The position numbers and the translations under genes were made by a program. The notes under the pieces are model-generated. The model did no database searches, was not told the origin of the DNA, and was given only the letters and a program-made list of their open reading frames with translations. Below are positions 22,172 to 31,334 of a stretch of 31,334 nt of DNA, in pieces (the stretch's first letter is position 1; every line of letters begins with the position of its first letter). This DNA comes from Deltaproteobacteria bacterium (GTDB taxonomy: Bacteria; Myxococcota_A; UBA796; UBA2385), in contig CANHON010000003.1 of the NCBI GenBank assembly GCA_947462115.1, positions 1 through 31,334 on the forward strand. Direction: 5' to 3'.

Positions 22172-23236
22172 TCAAGCCTCGGGGTCTACCACGTGGCGCC
22201 AGAGGCGGTCGGCCTCGACCGCGGCCGACTTGGCCTGCTCGGCGAACCACCGCCAGCGCTCGAGCGGGTCTGCGGGCGGCGGTGCGCCGGCGAGATCAAC
22301 GGCGGGGCGGTCATCTTCGACGAAGCGCCCCCCAAACAACCGAAAGGTGGCGAGCAGCCCCTCGTGGGCGGCTTGGGCCTCCCCGATCGCCCCCAGGGCC
22401 GCGGGCAGGCCGCGGGCGACGGCCTCGGCGGCGGGTCCGGCGCTGGGCAGGGCGACCTCGCGGGGCAGCGCGCAGAGCGGCGTCAGCAAGGACAAGGCGC
22501 CGGTCAGCAGGGCCGCGACCTCAACGTCGGCCTCGGCGAGGCGGGCGGCGCGCTGCAGCCAGCTGCGGGTGGCCGGGCGGGTGGTGGTGGGCAACCGCGC
22601 GAGGATGGCCTCCAGTCGGCCATCTTCGATCGAGGCCAGGGCGTCCTCGAGGGCGAGGGGCGAGGGCAGCGGATCGGGCAGCGGACCGCCGGGCAGCAGC
22701 GCGTGCTGAAGGGCCGGCTCTCGCGCCCCGCCGAGCAGGCCGGCGGCCGCCCGCTGCAGCAGGGCCGCGCGCTCCAGGGGCGCCAGCGGCGCGTTGAGGC
22801 AGAGGTCGAGCAAGGACAGCTCGACCGGAAGGCCGCGGGCGTCCATCGCGCGGCAGACGCCTTGGCCCAGCGCCCGGCGCTCCCCGCTCGCCTCCCGGCA
22901 CAGGCGGGCGAGCGCCGCGGTGGCCGGGTGCTCGCCCCGACCGGCCCGGTCGACCCGGAACCACGGCCCGCAGCCGTCCACATCGACGCTGACCATCAGC
23001 GGCGCGTCCGCTGGGCCCGGGAAGATGATCAGGCCCTGCTTTCCGCAGCGCTGGCCGACGCCGCAGCTCGCCAGCACCGGGCTGTAGACCACGGCCGGGC
23101 CGAACACGGGGCTGATCTCGGCGGGATCGCCGACGATGTGGACCTCGATGCGCTGGGCGAACTGGCGGCCGCGCGACATGAGCAGCACGGCGGCGACCAG
23201 GGCTTGCGGGCTGCTGCCGCGAAGGGCGACGATCAT
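22172..23236 (-). CDS. Hypothetical protein, 354 aa
   Basis: I do not recognise this protein. GGAG six bases upstream fixes the ATG. The first 110 residues are mixed alpha/beta with short hydrophobic strands (RIEVHIVGD, PAVVYSPVLASCGVG, KQGLIIFPGP, APLMVSVDVDG), and could be a small nucleotide- or ligand-binding fold. The rest is Ala/Leu-rich helical, with several segments that look like stacked helices, ending RLWRHVVDPEA. There is no signal peptide. It starts 29 bases after the membrane protein gene, so it is probably part of an ileS-led transcript. The codon pattern and clean start make it a real gene. Confidence 0.72.
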   Translation of the reverse strand: MIVALRGSSPQALVAAVLLMSRGRQFAQRIEVHIVGDPAEISPVFGPAVVYSPVLASCGVGQRCGKQGLIIFPGPADAPLMVSVDVDGCGPWFRVDRAGRGEHPATAALARLCREASGERRALGQGVCRAMDARGLPVELSLLDLCLNAPLAPLERAALLQRAAAGLLGGAREPALQHALLPGGPLPDPLPSPLALEDALASIEDGRLEAILARLPTTTRPATRSWLQRAARLAEADVEVAALLTGALSLLTPLCALPREVALPSAGPAAEAVARGLPAALGAIGEAQAAHEGLLATFRLFGGRFVEDDRPAVDLAGAPPPADPLERWRWFAEQAKSAAVEADRLWRHVVDPEA

Positions 23237-23265
23237 TCGGGGCTCCGTGCTCCAGGGGGGTCAGG

Positions 23266-24168
23266 CTATCGGTCGGCGCCCGCCGGGGCGACCGGGCGTC
23301 GGCCGCCGAAGCTGCTGAGGGCCGCCGCCGGCACCAGCACCCAGCTCAGGTTGGCGAGCGCGGTGATGGCCCCCAAGGTGGGGCCCCAGATCAACGTGAT
23401 GCAGGCCGTTCCTAACACCCACAGCGCCGTGAGCGCGAGGCCCCGCGCGCGCGCCTCGTGGGGCGCGGTGTCGGACTCCCGCAGCCCGGCGACCTGCTTG
23501 AGCTCGGCGGTCCCCGCGGCGTAGCCCGGCCACAGCAGCGCGAGGCTGAGGTGGCGGCCCGCGAAGGCGCCGATGAGGCCGAAGCCGGCGGAGAGGACCA
23601 CGGCGGCGGGTCTGCCGGGAAACTCCGCGCCCATGACGCCGAGGTAGACGAAGGGCAGCGCGGTGGCCAGCAGGGCGGTGAGGACCCCCGCGCCGCCGAA
23701 GCCGAGCCGCAGGAGGCGCGGCGGTCGTCGCCCCCGGGCCTGGGCGGCCGGCGTCGGGCCGAAGAAGCGCTGGCGCTTCTCGCCGGTGCCGAGGCTCATC
23801 TCGATGTGATCGACGGTCAGCTCAGCGATCACGAGCTGGTGCGCCTGGGGGACCTCCGGCAGCCACGGCTCCAAGGCCGAGCGGTCGGGCGCGCGGGCGA
23901 CCGGACCGACCAGCCAGCCGCGGCCGAGCAGCCGCAGGGCGTACTCCCCGGCGGGGGCCCGGGCCTGCAGCTCCAGCACCGAGGAGCGGAGCAGGCCGGC
24001 GCGGATCGGGCCCCGCGGATGGAGGAAGACGATGATCTTGTCGTCGAAGGGCGCTACGGACGCCCGCTCGACGGCCGAGGCCTCGCCCTGGTCGGGGTCT
24101 ACCCGCAGCTCGACCGCGCCGTGGTAGGCCAGGATGCGGACGAGCTCGGCGGGCAGCTCGTTGGGCAC
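23266..24168 (-). CDS. Hypothetical membrane protein with N-terminal soluble domain
   Basis: The GTG at 24168 begins 2 nt after the ileS stop, implying translational coupling; the frame is open further upstream but that part is antisense-frame shadow of ileS. The product is 300 aa. Residues 1-130 form a soluble domain with strands such as DDKIIVFLHP, SSVLELQARAP and EYALRLLGRGWLVGPVA, faintly reminiscent of FMN-binding split-barrel proteins (weak). Three or four membrane segments follow: about 160-185, 198-222 and 253-290 (TALWVLGTACITLIWGPTLG and beyond). It may be an inner-membrane protein with a cytoplasmic ligand-binding domain. Function unknown. Confidence 0.68.
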   Translation of the reverse strand: MPNELPAELVRILAYHGAVELRVDPDQGEASAVERASVAPFDDKIIVFLHPRGPIRAGLLRSSVLELQARAPAGEYALRLLGRGWLVGPVARAPDRSALEPWLPEVPQAHQLVIAELTVDHIEMSLGTGEKRQRFFGPTPAAQARGRRPPRLLRLGFGGAGVLTALLATALPFVYLGVMGAEFPGRPAAVVLSAGFGLIGAFAGRHLSLALLWPGYAAGTAELKQVAGLRESDTAPHEARARGLALTALWVLGTACITLIWGPTLGAITALANLSWVLVPAAALSSFGGRRPVAPAGADR

Positions 24169-24170
24169 GC

Positions 24171-27100
24171 TCAGGCCCGCTCGACGGTCAGGGCGAAGGG
24201 CTGCCCGTCGAGGTCGGCCGGCGCCCCTTCGTCGAGCTGCAGATCGAGGGTGGTGGCCAGGGTGTCGTGGCGGATGCGCGGGCCGAAGCGCTCGGCCGAC
24301 CGCAGCACCGCCGCCCCGCCGCGCAGCTCCACCCGGATGCGGTCGGTGTAGCCGAGGTCCAGCTCCTTTCGGACCGAGGCGATCCGGTTGACCAGCTCGC
24401 GGGCCAGGCCCTCTTCGCGCAGATCGTCGTCGAGCTCGGCGTGGAGCGCCACCACCGCGCTGGCCGAGCCCAGGGCGCGGAAGCCCTCCTTGGGCTGAAC
24501 CTCGACCAGCACGTCGTCTTCGGACAGGGTGACCGGCCCGGAGTCGAGCGCCACGGTGTAGCCGCCGGCGAGCAGCCCCGCCCGCACCGCCGCGGGGTCG
24601 GCGGACTGCAGCGCGGCCGCGCAGGCCTTCATCTCTTTGCCCAGGCGCTTGCCGAGGTTGGGGTAGTTGGGCTTCACCCGGAAGTCCACGAAGCGGGCGG
24701 CCTCGGCCCCGAAGTGGACCTCGCGCACGTTGAGCTCGTCGGTGAGCAAGGGCACGAGCGCGGCGAGGCGCTCGGCGCGGCTGGCGTCGGCGAGCATCAC
24801 CTCGGCGGCGCGGAGGGGCTGGCGCACGCGCACGCCCACCTGACCCCGGGCGGCGAGGCCCAAGCTCGCGAGCTCGCGGATGAGCGCCATGTCGGCGCCC
24901 AGCTCCAGATCGGGGGCGGCGCTCGGGCGCGGCCAGGCCGCCATGTGCACGGACTCGGCGCCGCCGACCAGGCCCGGGCCGCCGAGGCGCAGGTACATGG
25001 CCTCGGCCATGAAGGGCACAAAAGGCGCGATGACCTTCGAGACGTCGAGCAGCACGCCAAAGAGCGTGGAGAGCGCGTCGAGGGTGTCCTCGCCTTCGCC
25101 CCAGAAGCGGTCGCGGGACCGGCGCACGTACCAGTTGCTCAGGCCGTCCACGAAGGCCGAGATGGCCCGGGCCGCCTCGTAGATGCGGTACTGGTCGAGC
25201 TGCTCGGTGACGGTGTGGATCAGCGCGTCGCGCTCGCTGCGGATCCACCGATCCAGCACCTGGGTGCTCGGGCGGTCCGCGTGGAGGGCCGGGTCAAAGC
25301 CGGCGATGTTCGCGTAGATCGAGAAGAAGGAGAAGACGTTGCCGAGCCGCAGGTGGAACTCGCGCTGGCCCTCGCGGATGGCGCGCAGGCTCAGGCGGGT
25401 GTTCGTCCACGGGGCGTTGGCGGCGTAGAACAGCCAGCGGAAGGCGTCGGCGCCGGGCGGCTCGAAGGGCGCGTGCAGCCAGATGGTGCTGGGGTTGCCG
25501 AGGGCGGCGAGGGTGTCGGGGTGCAGGGCCACCCGCTCTTTGCCGCGCGAGGGGCCCTCTTTGAGGGTGACGTGCAGGCCGCCCGCTTCGAGCTCGCCCA
25601 CCGTCAGGCGCAGGCGCTCCTTGGCGCCCAGATCGATGCTGCGGACCGAGGCCTTGCCCATGCCGAGCTCATCGGGCTTGAGGGCCGGGTCGGCCACCAC
25701 CGACATCTTCATCCGGCCGCGCAGCACGAGGTCGGGCGAGGTGTAGTTACCCGAAGACTTGCTCTCCTTCTTGCCCTCCATATCGCAGACATGGCCGAGC
25801 ACCACGCAATTGCGGTAGGGGCGCGGCAGCCCGCGGGCCTCTGCGTCGAAGGGCAGGCCGTGGGCGGCGCAGGTCTCCGCGTCGAACAGCATGGTGGAGA
25901 TCATCAGCAGGCTGTAGAACCAGCCGCGGGTCTGGTCTACGGCCTCGGAGATGAAGTCCGCCGGGAAGCTCTCGCGGAATTGCTCGACCCCTTGGTGCGG
26001 GAAGCCGAACTGGGCGAAGGGCATGCAGCCGGAGTCGAACCAGCAGTCGATGACCTCGGTGACCCGGCTCATCGTTCCGCTGCAGGCCGCGCACGGCACG
26101 GTGACCCGGTCGATCCAGGGCTTGTGCACCTGGAGATGCCGATCGACCCCCTCGGCGAAGCCCGTCGCGCCCGCGGCCTCGAGCGCCGCCACGCTCGGGA
26201 AGCTCTGGCGCGCGCCGCAGGACCCGCAGGTCCAGATCGGCAGGGGGGTGCCCCAGAAGCGCTCGCGGGAGAGGGCCCAGTCCACGTTGTTTCGGAGGAA
26301 GTCGCCGAAGCGGCCGTCCCGGATGTGCTCGGGCAGCCAGCCGACCGCGGCGTTGTTGGCCAGCGCCTCGTCCTTGAAGGCCGTCGTGCGGATGAACCAG
26401 CCCGGACGGGCCAGCTGCATCAGAGGGTCATCCTTGGACCGCGGCGAGAAGGGGTAGCTGTGCTTGATCTGCTCCTGCTTGAACAGCAGGCCGCGCTCCT
26501 TGAGGTCGCGCATGATGGGGCCGTCGGCGGCCTTGAATTGCAGGCCGCGGGCCCACTCCGGCGCCGTCGCCACCACCCGGCCGTCGGGGCCGACGAGCTG
26601 GAGGATGCCGATGCCCTTCTCCAGGGCGAGCTTGTGGTCGTCTTCGCCATAGGCGGGAGCGGTGTGTACGACGCCGGTCTGGTCGAGCGCGACGTGGGCG
26701 CCGCAGACGATGCGGTGCGCCTCGCCGCCGGTGGGCTCGGCCCAGCGGAAGGGCGGGCTGTAGCGCAGGCCTTCGAGCTCGGCGCCGGTCATGCGCTCAA
26801 GCACCTCGGCGCCCTCGGGCAGCAGGGCCTCGGCCATGAGGATGGTCTCGGCGCTGTCGTCGCCGGTCGGGATCCGGGCGATGGCGTAGGTGTGCTTGGG
26901 GTTGACGGCCAGCGCGGTGTTGGAGGGCAAGGTCCAGGGGGTGGTGGTCCAGGCCAGCACGCTCACGTCGGGGCGGTCGAGCAGCGGGAAGCGGACGGTG
27001 ACGCTGGGATCGAAGACGTCGCGGTAGCCTTCGCCCACCTCGCCGCTGGACAAGGCGGTGCCGCCCTCGGGCCACCACCACACGACCTTGAGGCCCTGGT

Positions 27101-27626
27101 ACAGCAAGCCCCGCTGGTGGAGCTGGTCGAGGGCCCACCACACGCTCTCGACGTAGCTGCGGTGGTAGGTGACGTAGGCGTCGTCGAGGTCCACCCAGAA
27201 GCCGACCCGCTTGGTGAGGGTCTCCCACTCGTGGGTGTACTTGAAGACCGACTGGATGCACTTCTCGGCGAAGTTGTCGAGGCCGTAGGCGAGCACGGCC
27301 TCGCGCGCGTTGCCGGCGCCGGCGTCGCGCATGCCGAGCTCTTTCTCGACCTCGATCTCCACGGGGAGGCCGTGGGTGTCCCAGCCGGCCTTGCGGTCCA
27401 CGTGGAAACCCCGCATGGTCTTGTACCGGGGCAGCAAGTCCTTGATCACGCGGGTGAGCACGTGGCCGTTGTGGGGCGTGCCGTTGGCCGTGGGCGGCCC
27501 CTCGTAGAAGACGAACCGCGGCCGACCCTTGGAGGCGTCGAGGCACTTCTTGAAGATGCCGGCCTCGTCCCAGAACTGGAGGACCTCATCTTCGAGTGCG
27601 ACTGGGGAGGGAAGCTCGCGGAACAT
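24171..27626 (-). CDS. ileS: Isoleucyl-tRNA synthetase
   Basis: Class Ia aminoacyl-tRNA synthetase that charges tRNA-Ile. The ATG at 27626 has GGAG at spacing 5; the frame stays open to 27668 but lacks that signal. The 1151-aa product has the HIGH-type motif as PHNGH (51-55) in GPPTANGTPHNGH, the editing (CP1) region, two Cys pairs for zinc (CGSCG about 463; CAACSG about 515), WFDSG, and the KMSKS-type motif as KKESKSSGN (about 615-623). Between that and GADAFRW (about 720) is an insert of about 90 residues absent from most IleRSs. The C-terminal anticodon-binding half includes DRWIRSERDAL and NWYVRRSRDRFW. It is of the large, eukaryote-like clade in appearance. It is followed by a coupled membrane-protein gene. 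Confidence 0.96.
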   Translation of the reverse strand: MFRELPSPVALEDEVLQFWDEAGIFKKCLDASKGRPRFVFYEGPPTANGTPHNGHVLTRVIKDLLPRYKTMRGFHVDRKAGWDTHGLPVEIEVEKELGMRDAGAGNAREAVLAYGLDNFAEKCIQSVFKYTHEWETLTKRVGFWVDLDDAYVTYHRSYVESVWWALDQLHQRGLLYQGLKVVWWWPEGGTALSSGEVGEGYRDVFDPSVTVRFPLLDRPDVSVLAWTTTPWTLPSNTALAVNPKHTYAIARIPTGDDSAETILMAEALLPEGAEVLERMTGAELEGLRYSPPFRWAEPTGGEAHRIVCGAHVALDQTGVVHTAPAYGEDDHKLALEKGIGILQLVGPDGRVVATAPEWARGLQFKAADGPIMRDLKERGLLFKQEQIKHSYPFSPRSKDDPLMQLARPGWFIRTTAFKDEALANNAAVGWLPEHIRDGRFGDFLRNNVDWALSRERFWGTPLPIWTCGSCGARQSFPSVAALEAAGATGFAEGVDRHLQVHKPWIDRVTVPCAACSGTMSRVTEVIDCWFDSGCMPFAQFGFPHQGVEQFRESFPADFISEAVDQTRGWFYSLLMISTMLFDAETCAAHGLPFDAEARGLPRPYRNCVVLGHVCDMEGKKESKSSGNYTSPDLVLRGRMKMSVVADPALKPDELGMGKASVRSIDLGAKERLRLTVGELEAGGLHVTLKEGPSRGKERVALHPDTLAALGNPSTIWLHAPFEPPGADAFRWLFYAANAPWTNTRLSLRAIREGQREFHLRLGNVFSFFSIYANIAGFDPALHADRPSTQVLDRWIRSERDALIHTVTEQLDQYRIYEAARAISAFVDGLSNWYVRRSRDRFWGEGEDTLDALSTLFGVLLDVSKVIAPFVPFMAEAMYLRLGGPGLVGGAESVHMAAWPRPSAAPDLELGADMALIRELASLGLAARGQVGVRVRQPLRAAEVMLADASRAERLAALVPLLTDELNVREVHFGAEAARFVDFRVKPNYPNLGKRLGKEMKACAAALQSADPAAVRAGLLAGGYTVALDSGPVTLSEDDVLVEVQPKEGFRALGSASAVVALHAELDDDLREEGLARELVNRIASVRKELDLGYTDRIRVELRGGAAVLRSAERFGPRIRHDTLATTLDLQLDEGAPADLDGQPFALTVERA

Positions 27627-27880
27627 CGGGTCTCCGAAGGAATTGCGGGGTGCAGGCGGCGGCCACATCGCCCCGGGGGCGGGCGGGCAGCGCAGGGGCC
27701 CGGCGGTCGCGCAGGCCTAACCACCCGACCGGCGCTTGGGTCGGGCAGAAGCTGTCCGCCCGCCCCTCCCCTCCCCGCGCTTCGCCGCGCGCTCCGAAAA
27801 ACAACACCGCCGCCAGAGACCAGCTCGGGCGGCGGCGGCGCGCCGAGGCCCCGGGGGGCCACGGCGGTCAGCGGTGCGGC
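27627..27880. other. Spacer between rpsA and ileS, 254 bases
   Basis: It holds the rpsA terminator at its right end and the ileS leader at its left. A TTAGG on the minus strand (27716-27720) lies 90 bases before the ileS start; I see no -35 box for it. No T-box leader features, which would be expected only in other phyla, are visible. Confidence 0.5.
27797..27835 (-). terminator. Intrinsic terminator after rpsA
   Basis: Read on the minus strand, CCGCCGCC (27835-27828) and GGCGGCGG (27814-27807) form an 8-bp GC stem around a 13-base loop, followed by TGTTGTTTTT. It begins about 45 bases past the rpsA stop. Confidence 0.75.
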
Positions 27881-29638
<1,758 letters not shown>

Positions 29639-29966
29639 ACAGGTATTTGCCTCGGGGGTCTTCGCGGGGTGCGGAGACGCTGGGTTCACGATGGGAAGCT
29701 CGATCCGCGGCGCCCGAGACCACCTCGGCGCCGACTCAGTGGCCGCGTTCCCATCGCGGTCGCACCGGGGTCCCCCCAGGGCCCACGGGCAGCGCCGGAG
29801 GGCGTGGCCATGGCGTCAACCCCAGCGGGGCGGACAGGTCGGGGGAACGCGGCGGCGTAGCGCGACGATCACGTTGGGGCAAGCGCAGCGGGCGGTGGAC
29901 CCGGTCCAAAAGGCGCTCCCTGGCCGCGCGCGAAGCCACCGCCGAGGCCCCGTCGGGAGCCGCGGC
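29639..29966. other. cmk-rpsA intergenic region / rpsA leader, 328 bases
   Basis: This long spacer should contain the rpsA promoter and leader. On the minus strand a TTGACG (29819-29814) is present without a credible -10. A 12-bp palindrome GAGCCGCGGCTC (29957-29968) overlaps the cmk stop codon but lacks a T-run. The 20 bases before rpsA are comparatively AT-rich (GGCAAATACCTGT), which could help an unstructured initiation site. No small RNA or conserved leader was recognised. Confidence 0.5.
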
Positions 29967-30644
29967 TCAGCTCCGGGCCTCGACCAAGGCGAGGACCTCG
30001 GTGAGCACCTCCTCCGGGGTGCGGCCGGTGCTGTCGACCACCACGGCGTCGTCGGCGCACAGCAGCGGCGCGGCGGCCCGGCCCTTGTCTTGGGCGTCCC
30101 GGGCGATGATCTCGTGGAGGACTGTCTTTTGCTCGACGTCCTCACCTTTGGCGCGGAGCTCCCGGAAGCGACGGCCGGCGCGCTCCTCGGCCGAGGCGTC
30201 GAGGTAGATCTTGAGGCCGGCGTCCTTGAGCACCACGGTGCCGATGTCTCGGCCGTCCATCACCACGCCGCCGGCCGCCCCCAAGGCGCGCTGAAACGCC
30301 AACAGCGCCGCCCGCACCTCGGGGAGCACCGCCACGTCCGAGGCGGCCCGGCCCACGACCTCGTTGCGAATGGCGTCCGAGAGGTCCGCTTCGCCGTCGT
30401 AGATGCGCAGGCCGGCGGAGGTCCAGCCAAAGCGGAGCGCGAGCCCGGCCGCCAGGGCGCCGACCGCCGGCCCATCCCGGAGGTCGAGCCCGGCCTCGGT
30501 CGCCCGCAGCCCGACCACCCGGTAGAGCGCGCCGGTGTCGATGTAGGAGAAGCCGAGCTTCTGGGCCAGGAGGCGCGCCATCGTCCCCTTGCCGGAGGAG
30601 GCGGGGCCGTCGATGGCGATCGTGAGCTTGGGCGGGGTGTTCAT
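29967..30644 (-). CDS. cmk: Cytidylate kinase
   Basis: CMP/dCMP kinase makes CDP/dCDP from ATP for nucleic acid synthesis. The 225-aa length is typical. The P-loop is AIDGPASSGKGTMA (residues 10-23), followed by the CMP-binding YIDTGALYR (34-42), VVMDGRDIGTVV (about 127-138) and KIYLDASAEERAGRRFREL (LID region, about 145-163). The ATG at 30644 begins 4 nt after the aroA stop, and AGGGA within the aroA end serves as SD, so the two are probably translated together. The order aroA-cmk-rpsA is widespread in bacteria. Confidence 0.96.
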   Translation of the reverse strand: MNTPPKLTIAIDGPASSGKGTMARLLAQKLGFSYIDTGALYRVVGLRATEAGLDLRDGPAVGALAAGLALRFGWTSAGLRIYDGEADLSDAIRNEVVGRAASDVAVLPEVRAALLAFQRALGAAGGVVMDGRDIGTVVLKDAGLKIYLDASAEERAGRRFRELRAKGEDVEQKTVLHEIIARDAQDKGRAAAPLLCADDAVVVDSTGRTPEEVLTEVLALVEARS

Positions 30645-30648
30645 GGCG

Positions 30649-31334
30649 CTAGTCCCTGGGCTCTCGGAGGCCCGATAGATCGGTGAGGAAGCTTGGGTAC
30701 GACACGGAGATGGCCTCGGCGCCGTCGATCGTGGTCTCCCCCTCGGCGAGGCAGGCCGCCACGCACCCGGCCATCGCGATGCGGTGATCGCCCGCCGCGC
30801 TGATCCGGCCGCCCTGCAGCCGCGCGCCGCCCTGCACCCGCAGGCCGTCGGGGCGCTCTTCAGCGCTCGCCCCCAAGGCGCGGAGCAGGTCGAGGGTCGA
30901 GCGGATCCGGTCGGACTCCTTCACCCGCAGCTCGGCGGCGTCGCGGATCTCGGTGGGGCCCTTGGCCACCGCGGCCGCCACCGCGAGCACCGGCAGCTCG
31001 TCGATGAGGGTGGGCACCTCGTCGCCGCCGATCTCGACGCCCTGGAGCGCCGCCGACCGCACGCGCAGATCGGCGACCGGCTCGCCGTTGACGTCTCGGG
31101 CGTCCAGCACGTCAATCTGCGCGCCCATGCGCCGAAGGACCCGCAGCACGCCGTCGCGGGTGGGGTTCAGCCCGCAGCCGAGGAGGCGCAGGTCCGAGCC
31201 GGGCACGATGCTGGCCGCGACCAACCAGAAGGCCGCGGAGGAGATGTCGCCGGGCACCGCCACGTCGGCGGCCCGAAGGCGCTGGCCAGCTTCGATGCGG
31301 ATCCATCCGGGGCCTTGCTCGAGGTGCACGCCCA
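30649..31334 (-). CDS. aroA: 3-phosphoshikimate 1-carboxyvinyltransferase (EPSP synthase), C-terminal part
   Basis: EPSP synthase joins phosphoenolpyruvate and shikimate-3-phosphate in aromatic amino acid synthesis. The gene enters from the right edge of the window, so only the last ~228 residues are seen. Visible family elements: VPGDISSAAFWLVAASIVPG (the conserved GDxSSAA), LNPTRDGVLRVLRRMGA, PTLIDELPVLAVAAAVAKG (with the conserved D-E), ELRVKESDRI, the DHRIAMA motif in AGDHRIAMAGCVAA, and the terminal VSYPSFLTDL. A GTG at 31329 is not the real start. It is the first gene of the aroA-cmk-rpsA set in this window. Confidence 0.95.
   Translation of the reverse strand, partial: GVHLEQGPGWIRIEAGQRLRAADVAVPGDISSAAFWLVAASIVPGSDLRLLGCGLNPTRDGVLRVLRRMGAQIDVLDARDVNGEPVADLRVRSAALQGVEIGGDEVPTLIDELPVLAVAAAVAKGPTEIRDAAELRVKESDRIRSTLDLLRALGASAEERPDGLRVQGGARLQGGRISAAGDHRIAMAGCVAACLAEGETTIDGAEAISVSYPSFLTDLSGLREPRD

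Noticed and set aside
1499..27720. TTAG[GC] recurring 40-90 bases upstream of several genes (near 1499, 4535, 13368, 17051, 27716) as a shared -10 element
   Set aside because: Only the copy at 17051 has a -35 box at a proper distance; the others have none, so the pattern may be chance.
29814..29819. TTGACG on the minus strand as the rpsA -35 box
   Set aside because: No -10-like sequence at 15-19 bases downstream and it lies about 175 bases from the start codon.
29957..29968. 12-bp palindrome at the cmk stop codon as a terminator
   Set aside because: It has no loop and no T-run; kept only as a note in the spacer entry.

Overview
The window is very GC-rich bacterial chromosome with dense, mostly real genes on both strands. 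The protein families point to a myxobacterium-like member of Myxococcota (old Deltaproteobacteria). The evidence is: a DUF1592-type cytochrome-like protein paired with a Tat-exported DUF1552 protein; a cysteine-rich protein with the NCGACG motif and a MopE-like metal-binding motif; an Asp-Ala/Asp-Ser repeat lipoprotein; TTG and GTG starts with good Shine-Dalgarno sites; and an IleRS of the kind with a KESKS-type signature and an insertion after it. This taxonomic reading is inference; no rRNA gene is present. I see no insertion sequences, CRISPR arrays or tRNA genes.

Layout. 1-2542: the end of a membrane-anchored protein, a convergent PduO-type cobalamin adenosyltransferase, and an unknown helical protein. 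2543-4495: an envelope lipoprotein (Asp-rich stalk, OB-fold, lamin-tail domain) preceded by an 11-bp-periodic direct repeat, then a convergent BolA-family gene. 4698-10269: a four-gene + strand block. Three genes are linked by ATGA and GTGA overlaps (DUF1592-type, DUF1552, Cys-rich/DUF5648), and a PQQ-type beta-propeller lipoprotein follows. This is the best candidate for an uncharacterised envelope system. 10298-13281 (minus): a double aspartic protease-TPR protein translationally coupled to a secreted thermonuclease with a lamin-tail domain. 13428-15477: a Gfo/Idh/MocA oxidoreductase and a uridine phosphorylase, ending at a terminator. 15695-17784: a divergent SleB-like wall hydrolase candidate, then an outer-membrane barrel protein with its own promoter and a strong terminator. 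17985-20444: a FAN1-like VRR-NUC DNA-repair nuclease and a DUF2270 membrane protein.

20464-31334 is all on the minus strand. In transcription order it holds aroA (cut by the window end), cmk, rpsA, a terminator, ileS, a membrane protein starting 2 nt after ileS, an unknown 354-aa protein, an ADP-ribosyltransferase-like (KptA/Tpt1 C-lobe-like) domain fused to a Nudix hydrolase, and an unknown helical protein. aroA-cmk-rpsA is a familiar bacterial housekeeping order.

Themes. The left two-thirds is rich in exported proteins: lipoproteins, a Tat substrate, a barrel, a secreted nuclease and a protease. Short GC-rich tandem repeats recur at gene borders and once inside a gene (803-862, 2770-3003, 14149-14184, 17922-17957). 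The most notable observations are the coupled DUF1592/DUF1552/Cys-rich block, the ART-Nudix fusion, the tandem retropepsin protein, and three exact copies of the 16S anti-Shine-Dalgarno sequence upstream of the SD-less FAN1-like gene.
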